The notes under the pieces are model-generated. The model was not told where the DNA came from, ran no database searches, and worked only from the letters and a program-made list of their open reading frames with translations. The position numbers were made by a program, and so were the translations under genes. This document shows, piece by piece, positions 1-6,188 of a stretch of DNA of 9,487 nt; within the stretch, counting starts at the first letter, position 1, and the number at the start of each line of letters is the position of its first letter. This DNA is from Pseudomonadota bacterium (GTDB taxonomy: Bacteria; Pseudomonadota; Gammaproteobacteria; Burkholderiales; Burkholderiaceae_B): NCBI GenBank assembly GCA_023388835.1, contig JAEWFK010000173.1, positions 1-9,487 on the forward strand, given 5' to 3'.

Positions 1-426
1 ACAAAACGCATCGGGGAAAGTGGCTTCCTGTATATCGTGATCATGAACCCTGGACGACATTCCGGCGAGTGCCGCTTCGAGGACGCTGTGCTGCATGAGC
101 ATGCCGTCGGAGACCGGAGCGCCTGGGATGCTGACTATGCCCTGTATGCACGCGAGAAAGCTCGCGTATGTTGGGTGCACCGCCGTAGCGGCCACGAGCT
201 GCGTGCCTGCTCGCCGCACTTGTTGCGGGACACCGAGACCGGCGTGTGGGGCGGCGTGTGGCTGGACGGCATTGCCATAGGGATCAGCGGCGCCGATCCC
301 TGGTATGACGAAGCCATTGGCTTGAGCATTGCGGCCGCGCTGCGTGCCGTGGCCAAGCAGCGTGCGCTGGCCTGCCCGGAACGCCTCTGGATCAGAGATG
401 GCGACCCCGGCGATACAGCGTCATGA
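1..426 (+). CDS. Unrecognised protein, probably truncated at its 5' end by the window edge
   Basis: I do not recognise this family. The frame is open from the first base of the window to a TGA at 424-426. GTG at 37 and ATG at 43 are possible internal starts, but neither has a Shine-Dalgarno sequence at a useful distance, and the codons before them also read like protein (TKRIGESGFLYIVIMNPG). I therefore think the real start lies to the left of the window. The readable part is rich in Trp, Cys and His (for example CWVHRRSGHELRAC near residues 45-58 counted from GTG37) and has a small hydrophobic or amphipathic stretch (IGLSIAAALRAVAKQRAL). There is no signal peptide or clear membrane span. Third codon positions are mostly G or C, as in neighbouring genes, which supports real coding. 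It lies 42 bp upstream of the FMN reductase on the same strand. Function unknown. Confidence 0.5.
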   Translation, partial: TKRIGESGFLYIVIMNPGRHSGECRFEDAVLHEHAVGDRSAWDADYALYAREKARVCWVHRRSGHELRACSPHLLRDTETGVWGGVWLDGIAIGISGADPWYDEAIGLSIAAALRAVAKQRALACPERLWIRDGDPGDTAS

Positions 427-435
427 AAGATATCG

Positions 436-451
436 GAACCGTATACGGTTC
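436..451. promoter_or_regulatory. 16-bp perfect palindrome, candidate operator
   Basis: GAACCGTATACGGTTC equals its own reverse complement over all 16 bases. It lies in the short gap after the preceding stop codon (426) and 5 bp before the AAGGAG ribosome-binding site (457-462) of the FMN reductase. As RNA it could fold into a 6-bp stem with a TATA loop, but no T-tract follows, so it is not a terminator. The length and symmetry fit the binding site of a dimeric repressor. The regulator is unknown, and I found no second full copy in the window. Confidence 0.45.
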
Positions 452-468
452 AAGCTAAGGAGATTCAC

Positions 469-1041
469 ATGGCCAAATACAAGGTGGGCTACCTGGTTGG
501 CAGCCTTTCGAGTACATCTATCAACCGCCTGTTGTCCAAGGCCTTGATCAGCCTTGCACCGGACGACCTCGAACTCATCGAGATCCCGATTCGAGATCTT
601 CCGCTCTACAGTCAGGACTACGACGAAGACTTTCCGCCCGTTGCCCGTGCATTCAAGCAATCGATCGCCGAAGTCGACGCCATCTTGTTCGTCACGCCGG
701 AATACAACCGCAGCATTCCCGGCGGGCTTAAGAACGCCATCGACTGGGCCACCCGCCCGTGGGGAAGAAATTCCTTTACCCGCAAGCCCTCTGCCATCAT
801 TGGGACCTCTCCCGGCGCGATTGGCACTGCCCTCGCCCAGGCGCAGCTACGTAATGTCTTGTGCTTCTGCAATTCGCCCTTGCTCAATACGGTGGAAGCC
901 TACGTCCATTTTCAGCCGGGTCTGATCAGTGAAGATGGCCGAGTCAGCAACGAGCAGACGGAGCAATTCCTGCGCGGTTACATGCGCGAATTCCATACCT
1001 TCATCGTGCGTGTGCTCACAGTACTGCCGCGTGAACCCTGA
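469..1041 (+). CDS. NADPH-dependent FMN reductase, ChrR-type flavodoxin-like quinone/chromate reductase
   Basis: This 190-aa protein is a cytoplasmic flavoprotein of the NADPH-dependent FMN reductase family, whose members pass two electrons from NAD(P)H to quinones, chromate or other acceptors and limit redox cycling. The N-terminal beta strand and phosphate loop (VGYLVGSLSSTSINR, about residues 6-20) would hold FMN phosphate. The family signature PEYNRSIPGGLKNAIDW is at residues 77-93, and the GTSPGAIGTALAQAQLR loop is at 112-128. Length and motif order match E. coli ChrR (YieF) closely. The start is well supported by AAGGAG at 457-462, six bases before ATG. A palindrome at 436-451 may be its operator. 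The cupin gene follows after 64 bp. The real acceptor cannot be read from sequence; the family call is secure but the name chrR would go beyond the evidence. Confidence 0.93.
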   Translation: MAKYKVGYLVGSLSSTSINRLLSKALISLAPDDLELIEIPIRDLPLYSQDYDEDFPPVARAFKQSIAEVDAILFVTPEYNRSIPGGLKNAIDWATRPWGRNSFTRKPSAIIGTSPGAIGTALAQAQLRNVLCFCNSPLLNTVEAYVHFQPGLISEDGRVSNEQTEQFLRGYMREFHTFIVRVLTVLPREP

Positions 1042-1045
1042 AAGC

Positions 1046-1068
1046 GCGCCGGCTTATTGGGCCGGTGT
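1046..1068 (+). other. Stem-loop between FMN reductase and cupin genes
   Basis: Five Watson-Crick pairs (CCGGC at 1049-1053 with GCCGG at 1061-1065) extend by G-T, C-G and G-T pairs to an 8-bp stem with a 7-base loop. Only scattered Ts follow, so it would be a poor terminator at best. It could act as an attenuator or an RNA-stabilising hairpin between the two genes. It starts 5 bases after the reductase stop codon. Confidence 0.35.
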
Positions 1069-1105
1069 TATCATCGATCAAACACGTCTTGAACAGGAGT
1101 GAACC

Positions 1106-1495
1106 GTGAAAGGCTTCGTACAGAATATCGAAAAACTCACCGTCGAAAACGATAATTTTCGCAAGGTGCTCTATACCGGCAAGCACATGCAGCTGGTCCT
1201 CATGACTCTGCAAGCGGGCGAGGAAATCGGCGCCGAGGTCCACGAGACCCATGACCAGTTTTTCCGTATTGAAGAAGGCAAGGGCCAAGTCATCATCGAC
1301 GACAACAAATACGAAGTCGAAGATGACGACGCCATCATCGTGCCCGCCGGTGCCCGTCACAACGTGATCAACACCGGAAGCGAGCCGCTACGCCTGTACA
1401 CCCTGTACGGTCCGCCCGAGCACCGCGAAGGCGTGCTTCACGCCACCAAGGCCGACGAAACCGAAGAACATTTCGACGGCAAGACGACCGAGTAA
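1106..1495 (+). CDS. Small single-domain cupin protein
   Basis: This 129-aa protein is one double-stranded beta-helix (cupin) domain, probably cytoplasmic and metal-binding. Motif 1 is GAEVHETHDQFFRIEEGKG (residues 42-60), with H46 and H49 as likely metal ligands; it has the DQF variant in place of the textbook Glu position. Motif 2 is PAGARHNVINTG (80-91), with H85 as ligand. The acidic C-terminal tail (EHFDGKTTE) resembles tails in other stand-alone cupins of this kind. Translation starts at GTG1106, chosen because AGGAG at 1095-1099 lies six bases upstream. It is the last gene before the terminator at 1537-1574 and probably shares a transcript with the FMN reductase. The substrate cannot be predicted: such cupins may be enzymes, sensors or binding proteins. 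Confidence 0.88.
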   Translation: MKGFVQNIEKLTVENDNFRKVLYTGKHMQLVLMTLQAGEEIGAEVHETHDQFFRIEEGKGQVIIDDNKYEVEDDDAIIVPAGARHNVINTGSEPLRLYTLYGPPEHREGVLHATKADETEEHFDGKTTE

Positions 1496-1536
1496 CGCTC
1501 CCGGTCGAGCCGGGCACACAGCGGCATCTCGTCAAG

Positions 1537-1574
1537 AACCCCGAAGTGCATGCCCTGCCCTTCGGGGTTTTTTT
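1537..1574 (+). terminator. Strong rho-independent terminator after the cupin gene
   Basis: AACCCCGAAG (1537-1546) pairs perfectly with CTTCGGGGTT (1560-1569), giving a 10-bp stem with a 13-base loop. Seven Ts (1568-1574) run from the end of the stem. It lies 41 bases after the cupin stop codon and ends just before the 3' end of the convergent DUF411 gene. Read on the minus strand the hairpin is followed only by TTCTTGAC, so it would stop leftward transcripts less well. Confidence 0.9.
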
Positions 1575-1576
1575 GA

Positions 1577-1999
1577 TCAGTCGCGCGAGAACGGCCTGCC
1601 GTGGAAATCCACGGTGACGAGGTTTCCGTCCATGGGTCCCATGCCCGGTGAGTTCACTGGCATGCCTGGCGCAGCCAGGCCCTTTACTGAGGGATTGAGC
1701 AGCATCTTGCGCACGGCGTTCGCCGGAACGTGTCCTTCAATGAGCTGGCCAGTGCCTTCCACGCGTGCTGTATGACAGGACGCCAGAGCCCCGGGAACGC
1801 CGTGGGACGCTTTGACCGCGCCCATGTCGGCCGACTTGATGACGGTGACGTCGAAGCCGTTATCGCGCATGTGCTGGGCCCATCCGCCGCAACAGCCGCA
1901 GTTCGGATCCTGATGCATGGTGATGGCCGGCTTGCCCGCCAGAGCAGTCTGGCCCCCGGCCGCCGCGCACAGTGCAAGCATCATCAATGTCTTCTTCAT
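1577..1999 (-). CDS. Exported DUF411 metal-binding-type protein
   Basis: This 140-aa protein carries the features of DUF411, a family often found near copper or other metal-handling genes. A signal peptide (MKKTLMMLALCAAAGGQTALA, probable cleavage after A21) should send it to the periplasm. The mature part has a thioredoxin-like beginning with a Cys cluster NCGCCGGW (residues 33-40; C34, C36 and C37), then GVPGALASCHTA (67-78; C75 and H76) and EGHVPA (88-93). The C-terminal part is Met-rich (PGMPVNSPGMGPM, 111-123). Cys, His and Met together fit soft-metal binding such as Cu(I), but this is inference because the family has no settled activity. It follows the acylphosphatase gene by 20 bp, so the two are probably co-transcribed. 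The ribosome-binding site is weak (GGTGAG about 8 bases before ATG). Confidence 0.9.
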   Translation of the reverse strand: MKKTLMMLALCAAAGGQTALAGKPAITMHQDPNCGCCGGWAQHMRDNGFDVTVIKSADMGAVKASHGVPGALASCHTARVEGTGQLIEGHVPANAVRKMLLNPSVKGLAAPGMPVNSPGMGPMDGNLVTVDFHGRPFSRD

Positions 2000-2019
2000 T
2001 CCAGTGGTCTCACCAACAA

Positions 2020-2316
2020 TTAAATTTGTTCGAACCGATCATAGCAGCGCTCTTCCTGGACTTCCTGAGCGCTGACCTGCTCCACTCTCGCCTGTGGGGG
2101 TCCGATATGCAGCCATGAGAGCATCTGATCGATACGATCATGCGGGCCTTGAAGCAGGGCTTCGACAGAGCCGTCTTCAAGGTTGCGGACCCAGCCGGAG
2201 ACGCCCAGACTATGGGCCTGGCGCACGGCGGAGATACGATAGCCCACACCCTGCACCTTGCCGGTAATGCGTACAGCCAAGGTTTCGACACTGGTTTCAG
2301 GAGGAAGTTTCTTCAT
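2020..2316 (-). CDS. acyP: Acylphosphatase
   Basis: This 98-aa protein is a small cytoplasmic acylphosphatase that hydrolyses the carboxyl-phosphate bond of acyl phosphates such as acetyl phosphate or 1,3-bisphosphoglycerate. The phosphate-binding signature GKVQGVGYR is at residues 19-27, with catalytic R27. The second signature, GWVRNLEDGSVE, is at 41-52, with catalytic N45. The length is typical, with a short N-terminal extension (MKKLPPETSVET) and a C-terminal tail slightly longer than usual. No strong Shine-Dalgarno sequence precedes ATG2316, but there is no better in-frame start before the conserved strand. It heads a two-gene unit with the DUF411 gene and sits 85 bp downstream of the GH15 stop codon. 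In this setting it could drain acetyl phosphate during oxygen limitation or overflow metabolism, which is inference. Confidence 0.95.
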   Translation of the reverse strand: MKKLPPETSVETLAVRITGKVQGVGYRISAVRQAHSLGVSGWVRNLEDGSVEALLQGPHDRIDQMLSWLHIGPPQARVEQVSAQEVQEERCYDRFEQI

Positions 2317-2369
2317 TGTCGTTGAATTGATGAATGCTTATTGGCATACAGGCCCTTTTTCGTACCAGG

Positions 2370-2401
2370 AAAATCGCGGTCTGAGTCCAGTCAAAATCGC
2401 G
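2370..2401. repeat. Two direct copies of AAAATCGCG upstream of the acylphosphatase gene
   Basis: AAAATCGCG occurs at 2370-2378 and again at 2393-2401, start to start 23 bp, about two turns of the helix. Both lie in the 85-bp gap between the GH15 stop codon and the acyP start, the only place for an acyP promoter of its own. Same-face direct repeats of this kind can be operator half-sites. A TTGACT at 2389-2394 (minus strand) resembles a -35 box, but no good -10 follows at 16-18 bp. Confidence 0.3.
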
Positions 2402-4201
2402 TCAGGTGTGCGCCCGATCAACAGCGGGCGCCTGGCCGCGCCGATGCAGGTTGAGCGCAGTATCGATGATGCCTACGTGGCTGAAAGCTTGCGGAAAGTT
2501 GCCCAGCATGCGTCGGGAATGCGGCTCATATTGTTCGGCCAGCAGTCCTACATCGTTGCATAGCCCGGTCAGTCTTTCGAAGAGCGCCTGAGCTTCTGCA
2601 TACCGGCCCTGCAAGACGTAGACGTCGGCCAGCCAGAACGAGCACGCCAGGAAGACGCCTTCCCCGGGCGGTAGCCCGTCGACCCCGCTCTCGGTCTCGT
2701 ATCTCAATAGTAACCCGTCGCGCATGAGGCGCTGTTCGATGGCGGCCACCGTGCCCACTACGCGGGGATCGTCCGGCGGCAGGAAGCCGGTGAGCACGAT
2801 ATGAAGCAGACTGGCGTCCAGCGCCTGGGAACCGTAATGCTGGACGAAGGTATTGCGTTCCCGGTCGTACCCTTTTTCGCACACCTGCTCGTGGATCTCC
2901 TTCGCGATGCGCCGGCAGTTCGCGGCAAAGCGCTCCCCATTGGGTAGCGTGGTCGCGACCGTCGCGATACGGTCGAAGGCAACCCAGGCCATCACCTTGG
3001 AATGAACGAAGTGCTGACGTGCCGCACGGATCTCCCAGATGCCCTCGTCAGGACACCGCCAGGCCTGCTCAAGGAAAGGAACGATGACTTCCGTGATGGC
3101 CTCAATGCGTGGATGCGGCGGAAGGTGTCCCCGTATGGCCTGAGCCATAGCGTCAGCGACTTCGCCATAGATGTCCAACTGGGTCTGCGTGGCGGCGGCA
3201 TTGCCTATCCGGACCGGTTGGGAATCCTCGTAGCCGCACAGCCACGGCAATTCATACTCGGGGAGGTCGCGTTCACCCGCGAGTCCATACATGATCTGCA
3301 TCTGGTCGGGGCTGCCAGCAATGGAGCGCGTCAGCCAGTTGCGCCAGGCGGCGGCCTCGTCGAAGTAGCCCAGGCTCATGAAGGCGAGCAGCGTCATGGT
3401 GGCATCGCGCAGCCAGCAATAGCGATAGTCCCAGTTGCGCTTGCCTCCGAGCATTTCGGGCAGTGAAGTGGTCGGTGCGGCGACAATGCCTCCCGTGGGC
3501 TGGTAAGTGAGCGCCTTCAGGGTGATGAGAGAGCGCTTCACCAGCGATGTCCAGGGACCGACGTCCGGACAGCGGTCGGAGAATTCTCGCCAGAAGTAAT
3601 TGGTGCCGGCCAGCGCCGCGCCCATGTCATACGCTTCGCCCACGTGCTCATGAGACAGCTGGTGGGAGAGCGTAAACACTTTGCGCTGGCCGCTATGCAC
3701 GGTGAAATCCGAGTGGCTGTGCTGATCCTGCGACACCAGCGGCGTGTTCGTCCGCAGCACCAGCATGTCCGGTCCCGCTACAGCCGTGTAGCAGGATTCA
3801 CCATGTCGTTCGAGCCATGGAACCACGCGCCCGTAACCGAAACGAATCACCAGGTCCATATGAAAATCGACCCGGCCTTCGATACCGACGACCATGCGTG
3901 CGACACTCGAATGCGCTGGCGTGGTCGGCATGAAGTCAATCAATTTTGCAATACCCGTATCGGTTTCAAACACCGTTTCGAGTATCAGCGTGCCCTCTTC
4001 GTAGTGTCGGGAGACCTTGCGTATGGGTCCGGAGGGAGCCAAGCTCCAGTGTCCGTTATCTTTCGTGCCCAGCAGGGCCGCAAAACAGGCGGGCGAATCA
4101 AAGCGTGGAAAGCACAGCCAGTCGATGGACCCTTCGCGGGAAACGAGCGCCGCGGTCCGGCAGTTTCCGAGCATGGCGTAGTCTTCTATCCTCGCGGCCA
4201 T
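2402..4201 (-). CDS. Glycoside hydrolase family 15 protein (glucoamylase/trehalase type)
   Basis: This 599-aa protein is a bacterial GH15 enzyme, an inverting exo-alpha-glucosidase that releases glucose from alpha-glucans, oligosaccharides or trehalose. The N-terminal beta-sandwich begins IEDYAMLGNCRTAALVSREG (residues 5-24), followed by the typical GSIDWLCFPRFDSP. The (alpha/alpha)6 barrel includes NWDYRYCWLRDA (256-267), GIWEIR (387-392), HSKVMAWVAFDR (400-411), LLAEQYEP (553-560) and NFPQAFSHVGII (568-579). By comparison with fungal glucoamylase, E390 is the likely general acid and E556 the likely general base. There is no signal peptide, so it probably acts on an intracellular substrate such as glycogen, maltodextrin or trehalose; sequence alone does not tell which. 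AAGAGG at 4210-4215, eight bases upstream, supports ATG4201. An FNR-like box lies 16 bp upstream. Its glucose, once phosphorylated, would feed the zwf and gnd products encoded nearby. Confidence 0.95.
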   Translation of the reverse strand: MAARIEDYAMLGNCRTAALVSREGSIDWLCFPRFDSPACFAALLGTKDNGHWSLAPSGPIRKVSRHYEEGTLILETVFETDTGIAKLIDFMPTTPAHSSVARMVVGIEGRVDFHMDLVIRFGYGRVVPWLERHGESCYTAVAGPDMLVLRTNTPLVSQDQHSHSDFTVHSGQRKVFTLSHQLSHEHVGEAYDMGAALAGTNYFWREFSDRCPDVGPWTSLVKRSLITLKALTYQPTGGIVAAPTTSLPEMLGGKRNWDYRYCWLRDATMTLLAFMSLGYFDEAAAWRNWLTRSIAGSPDQMQIMYGLAGERDLPEYELPWLCGYEDSQPVRIGNAAATQTQLDIYGEVADAMAQAIRGHLPPHPRIEAITEVIVPFLEQAWRCPDEGIWEIRAARQHFVHSKVMAWVAFDRIATVATTLPNGERFAANCRRIAKEIHEQVCEKGYDRERNTFVQHYGSQALDASLLHIVLTGFLPPDDPRVVGTVAAIEQRLMRDGLLLRYETESGVDGLPPGEGVFLACSFWLADVYVLQGRYAEAQALFERLTGLCNDVGLLAEQYEPHSRRMLGNFPQAFSHVGIIDTALNLHRRGQAPAVDRAHT

Positions 4202-4216
4202 GGGTCATGCCTCTTT

Positions 4217-4230
4217 TTGATTAAAATCAT
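4217..4230. promoter_or_regulatory. FNR/ANR-type box between the GH15 and universal stress protein genes
   Basis: TTGATTAAAATCAT matches the FNR/ANR consensus TTGAT-N4-ATCAA at 9 of 10 defined positions. FNR-family regulators bind such sites when oxygen is low, and genes for universal stress proteins are frequent targets. The centre (4223.5) lies about 41 bp before the start point expected from the -10-like hexamer at 4252-4257, the class II activator spacing for the rightward gene. For the leftward GH15 gene the box lies 16 bp before the start codon, too close for activation and more consistent with repression or no effect. An FNR gene is not in the window. Confidence 0.6.
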
Positions 4231-4251
4231 CATGGACTTCGCGATACTCCA

Positions 4252-4257
4252 TAATAT
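4252..4257 (+). promoter_or_regulatory. Candidate -10 element for the universal stress protein gene
   Basis: TAATAT at 4252-4257 (or overlapping CATAAT at 4250-4255) begins 21 bp after the FNR-like box; class II FNR promoters usually have about 22 bp here. Transcription would start near 4264-4265, leaving a leader of about 72 bases. The leader contains a 10-bp palindrome, CGATGCATCG (4279-4288). On the minus strand the same bases read TATTAT and could serve a leftward promoter. Confidence 0.45.
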
Positions 4258-4336
4258 GAACGTCCGGGCCCGCATCGTCGATGCATCGCTGTGACGAACG
4301 GGTCAGCAGCTTATTCAATTCAAAATAGGGGCAACA

Positions 4337-4762
4337 ATGCAAACGATCCTTCTTCCTGTCGATGGTTCCGAGAACTCGAACCGTGCCGTGCGGCGCGCCA
4401 TCGAGATTTTCAAAAGAGCGCCCGAAGCAAAATTGCTGCTCGTGACGGCCTATCCGCCCATCGTCTCGGGTAACGTCACACGTTTCTTCTCGGCGGAAGA
4501 CATCCAGTCCTTCTACCAAGACGAAGGCCGTAACGCCCTCGCTTCCGCCAAGGGCTTGCTCGACACGGCGGGCGTTCCCTACGAAGAAGAAGTCATTGTC
4601 GGGCCGGTGGCTCAATCTGTTGCCGACTACGCCAAGAAGAAGCAGGTCGACACGATCATCATGGGCACCCGCGGTCTGGGCTCCGTCACCGGCATGGTGC
4701 TGGGTTCGATCACGACCAAGGTGTTGAGCCTGGTTGATATTCCCGTTTTGTTGGTCAAATAG
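4337..4762 (+). CDS. Universal stress protein, UspA family, ATP-binding type
   Basis: This 141-aa protein is a single-domain cytoplasmic UspA-fold protein, a family that helps cells survive starvation, oxidative stress and oxygen limitation, usually as a dimer. It starts with the first strand TILLPVDGSENSNRAVRRA (residues 3-21), where D9 should contact the nucleotide. The ATP signature G-x2-G-x9-G-S is intact at residues 110-124 (GTRGLGSVTGMVLGS), so it belongs with the nucleotide-binding members rather than the non-binding UspA type. AGGGG at 4327-4331 supports ATG4337. It is divergent from the GH15 gene and shares a regulatory region with an FNR-like box. Its last 8 bp overlap the end of zwf on the opposite strand. 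It is the only + strand gene between two blocks of minus-strand genes. Confidence 0.95.
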   Translation: MQTILLPVDGSENSNRAVRRAIEIFKRAPEAKLLLVTAYPPIVSGNVTRFFSAEDIQSFYQDEGRNALASAKGLLDTAGVPYEEEVIVGPVAQSVADYAKKKQVDTIIMGTRGLGSVTGMVLGSITTKVLSLVDIPVLLVK

Positions 4763-6188
4763 CCGCGGCATCTTCATCAGTGCCGCGACAGCAAGGGTTA
4801 TGCCACGGGCCGTGGGTGCCAAGCAGCGCTTCGGCTTCCTGCGGCCCCCAGCTCCCCTTGCCATAGGGGATGGATTTATTGTGCTCCACCAGCACGCGGT
4901 CCAGCACCATCCACGAGGCCTCCACGGCCGCCTGGCTCGCAAACAGCGAACGGTCGCCCGCCAGGGCATCTCCCAATAGCCGCTCATAGGGTGAATCGGC
5001 ATCGGCGGACGTATTGAGCAGGAGCAGTTCTCTCTGGTCACCCACGTATTGCTTGCCGGGGCGCTTGACCCGCGCCGCGAGCGCGACTTCAGCCCGCGGA
5101 GACAGACGAAATCGTATGTAGTTGGGCCTGGTATCCGCTTTCGCCAAGTCGACGAACAGTTTCTGCGGCGGCGCCTTCAACTGGATCAGAATCTCTGCGC
5201 AGCTCGCGGCCATGAATTTCCCTGACCGAATGAACCAGGGCACACCTTCCCAGCGCCAGGAGTCGATGAAGAGCCGCAATGCGCAATAGGTTTCCACATC
5301 GGATTTCGGATCCACATGCGCTTCTTTCCGATAGCCCTTGTACTGACCTCGCACCAGATCGTCCGGAGCAAGCTGACGCATGGCCCGGAACACCTTGGTC
5401 TTTTCATTCTGCACGGCCTCATAGGCGCGGTAGGCGGGCGGCTCCATGGCCAGTAGTCCCACCAACTGGAACAGGTGGTTCTGGATGACATCGCGCAAGC
5501 AACCCGCGCTTTCGTAGAAGGCCCCGCGGCTCTCCACCCCAAAGGATTCGGAAAGCGTGATCTGCACGCTGTCGATGTAGTTGCGGTTCCAGATCGGCTC
5601 GAGAAAGGCGTTGGCAAAACGGAAGTAAAGGATGTTCATGATCGCTTCCTTCCCCAGGAAGTGATCAATGCGGTAGATGGCTTCTTCGGAAAAGACCGAG
5701 CATGCAATGCGGTTGAGGTGATGAGCGGATGCCAGATCACGGCCGAAGGGCTTTTCGAGTATGACCCTGCCTCCTGCGGCAAGACCCGCGGCGTCCAACC
5801 CGGTGATGACCGTGGCGAAAAGAGACGGTGGAATCGCCAAGTAGTGCACGGGCCGCCGCGCGTCTTTCAGGGCGTCTTTCAGCCGCCGGAAGACATCGGG
5901 GTTGTTGTAGTCACCGCTGACATAGGACACGCAGTCAATGAGCGTGCGCATGGCCTCGGGGTCTTCCTTCTTCCCGGCATCCTTGATGCTTTTGCGTATG
6001 AGCTTGTGCAGTTCGGCCGTCGTGAGCTTCGACGAGGCGACTCCCACCACCGGCGTGCGTAGCGCGCCACGCTGCGCCATGCCGTACAAGGCAGGGAAGA
6101 TCTTCTTGTGGGCCAGGTCGCCGGTCATGCCGAAGAGCACCAGCGCGTCGGCGGGGTCACCAAGGTCATGGGCGAAACGCTGACTCAT
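4755..6188 (-). CDS. zwf: Glucose-6-phosphate 1-dehydrogenase
   Basis: This 477-aa protein oxidises glucose 6-phosphate to 6-phosphogluconolactone with NADP+, the entry step of the oxidative pentose phosphate pathway. The Rossmann domain shows FGMTGDLAHKKIFPALY (residues 19-35) with the GxxGDLA coenzyme motif. EKPFG is at 145-149. The substrate signature RIDHFLGKE is at 173-181, with Phe where Tyr is common, a substitution the family pattern allows. The probable catalytic base is H238 in VIQNHLFQLVG. Length is near the usual 480-495. ATG6188 overlaps the gnd stop codon as ATGA, and GGGTGA lies just upstream, so translation is probably coupled to gnd. The C-terminal tail (NPCCRGTDEDAAAI) runs 8 bp into the end of the stress gene. 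No 6-phosphogluconolactonase gene adjoins it. Confidence 0.97.
   Translation of the reverse strand: MSQRFAHDLGDPADALVLFGMTGDLAHKKIFPALYGMAQRGALRTPVVGVASSKLTTAELHKLIRKSIKDAGKKEDPEAMRTLIDCVSYVSGDYNNPDVFRRLKDALKDARRPVHYLAIPPSLFATVITGLDAAGLAAGGRVILEKPFGRDLASAHHLNRIACSVFSEEAIYRIDHFLGKEAIMNILYFRFANAFLEPIWNRNYIDSVQITLSESFGVESRGAFYESAGCLRDVIQNHLFQLVGLLAMEPPAYRAYEAVQNEKTKVFRAMRQLAPDDLVRGQYKGYRKEAHVDPKSDVETYCALRLFIDSWRWEGVPWFIRSGKFMAASCAEILIQLKAPPQKLFVDLAKADTRPNYIRFRLSPRAEVALAARVKRPGKQYVGDQRELLLLNTSADADSPYERLLGDALAGDRSLFASQAAVEASWMVLDRVLVEHNKSIPYGKGSWGPQEAEALLGTHGPWHNPCCRGTDEDAAAI
4764..4787. other. Inverted repeat at the convergent ends of the stress gene and zwf
   Basis: CGCGGCA (4764-4770) and TGCCGCG (4781-4787) form a perfect 7-bp stem with a 10-base loop, one base after the stress gene's stop codon and inside the last codons of zwf. 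No T-tract follows in either direction, so classical termination is doubtful. It may protect 3' ends or mark where two convergent transcripts end. Confidence 0.3.

Noticed and set aside
1068..1081. Second FNR-like site upstream of the cupin gene (TTATCATCGATCAA)
   Set aside because: Only one half-site matches; the other has three mismatches, which is near chance level.
2015..2030. Imperfect palindrome AACAATTAAATTTGTT between acyP and the DUF411 gene
   Set aside because: Only the outer five bases pair, the centre is AT-rich, and it overlaps the acyP stop codon without a T-tract; too weak to call an operator or terminator.
2341..2365. Possible rightward terminator (GGC/GCC stem followed by TTTTT)
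   Set aside because: The stem is only three pairs, and no + strand gene ends there.
4205..5041. Open frame of 278 codons on the minus strand across the stress gene and the end of zwf
   Set aside because: It is antisense to the stress gene and out of frame with zwf, both of which have clear motifs; it has no plausible domain of its own.
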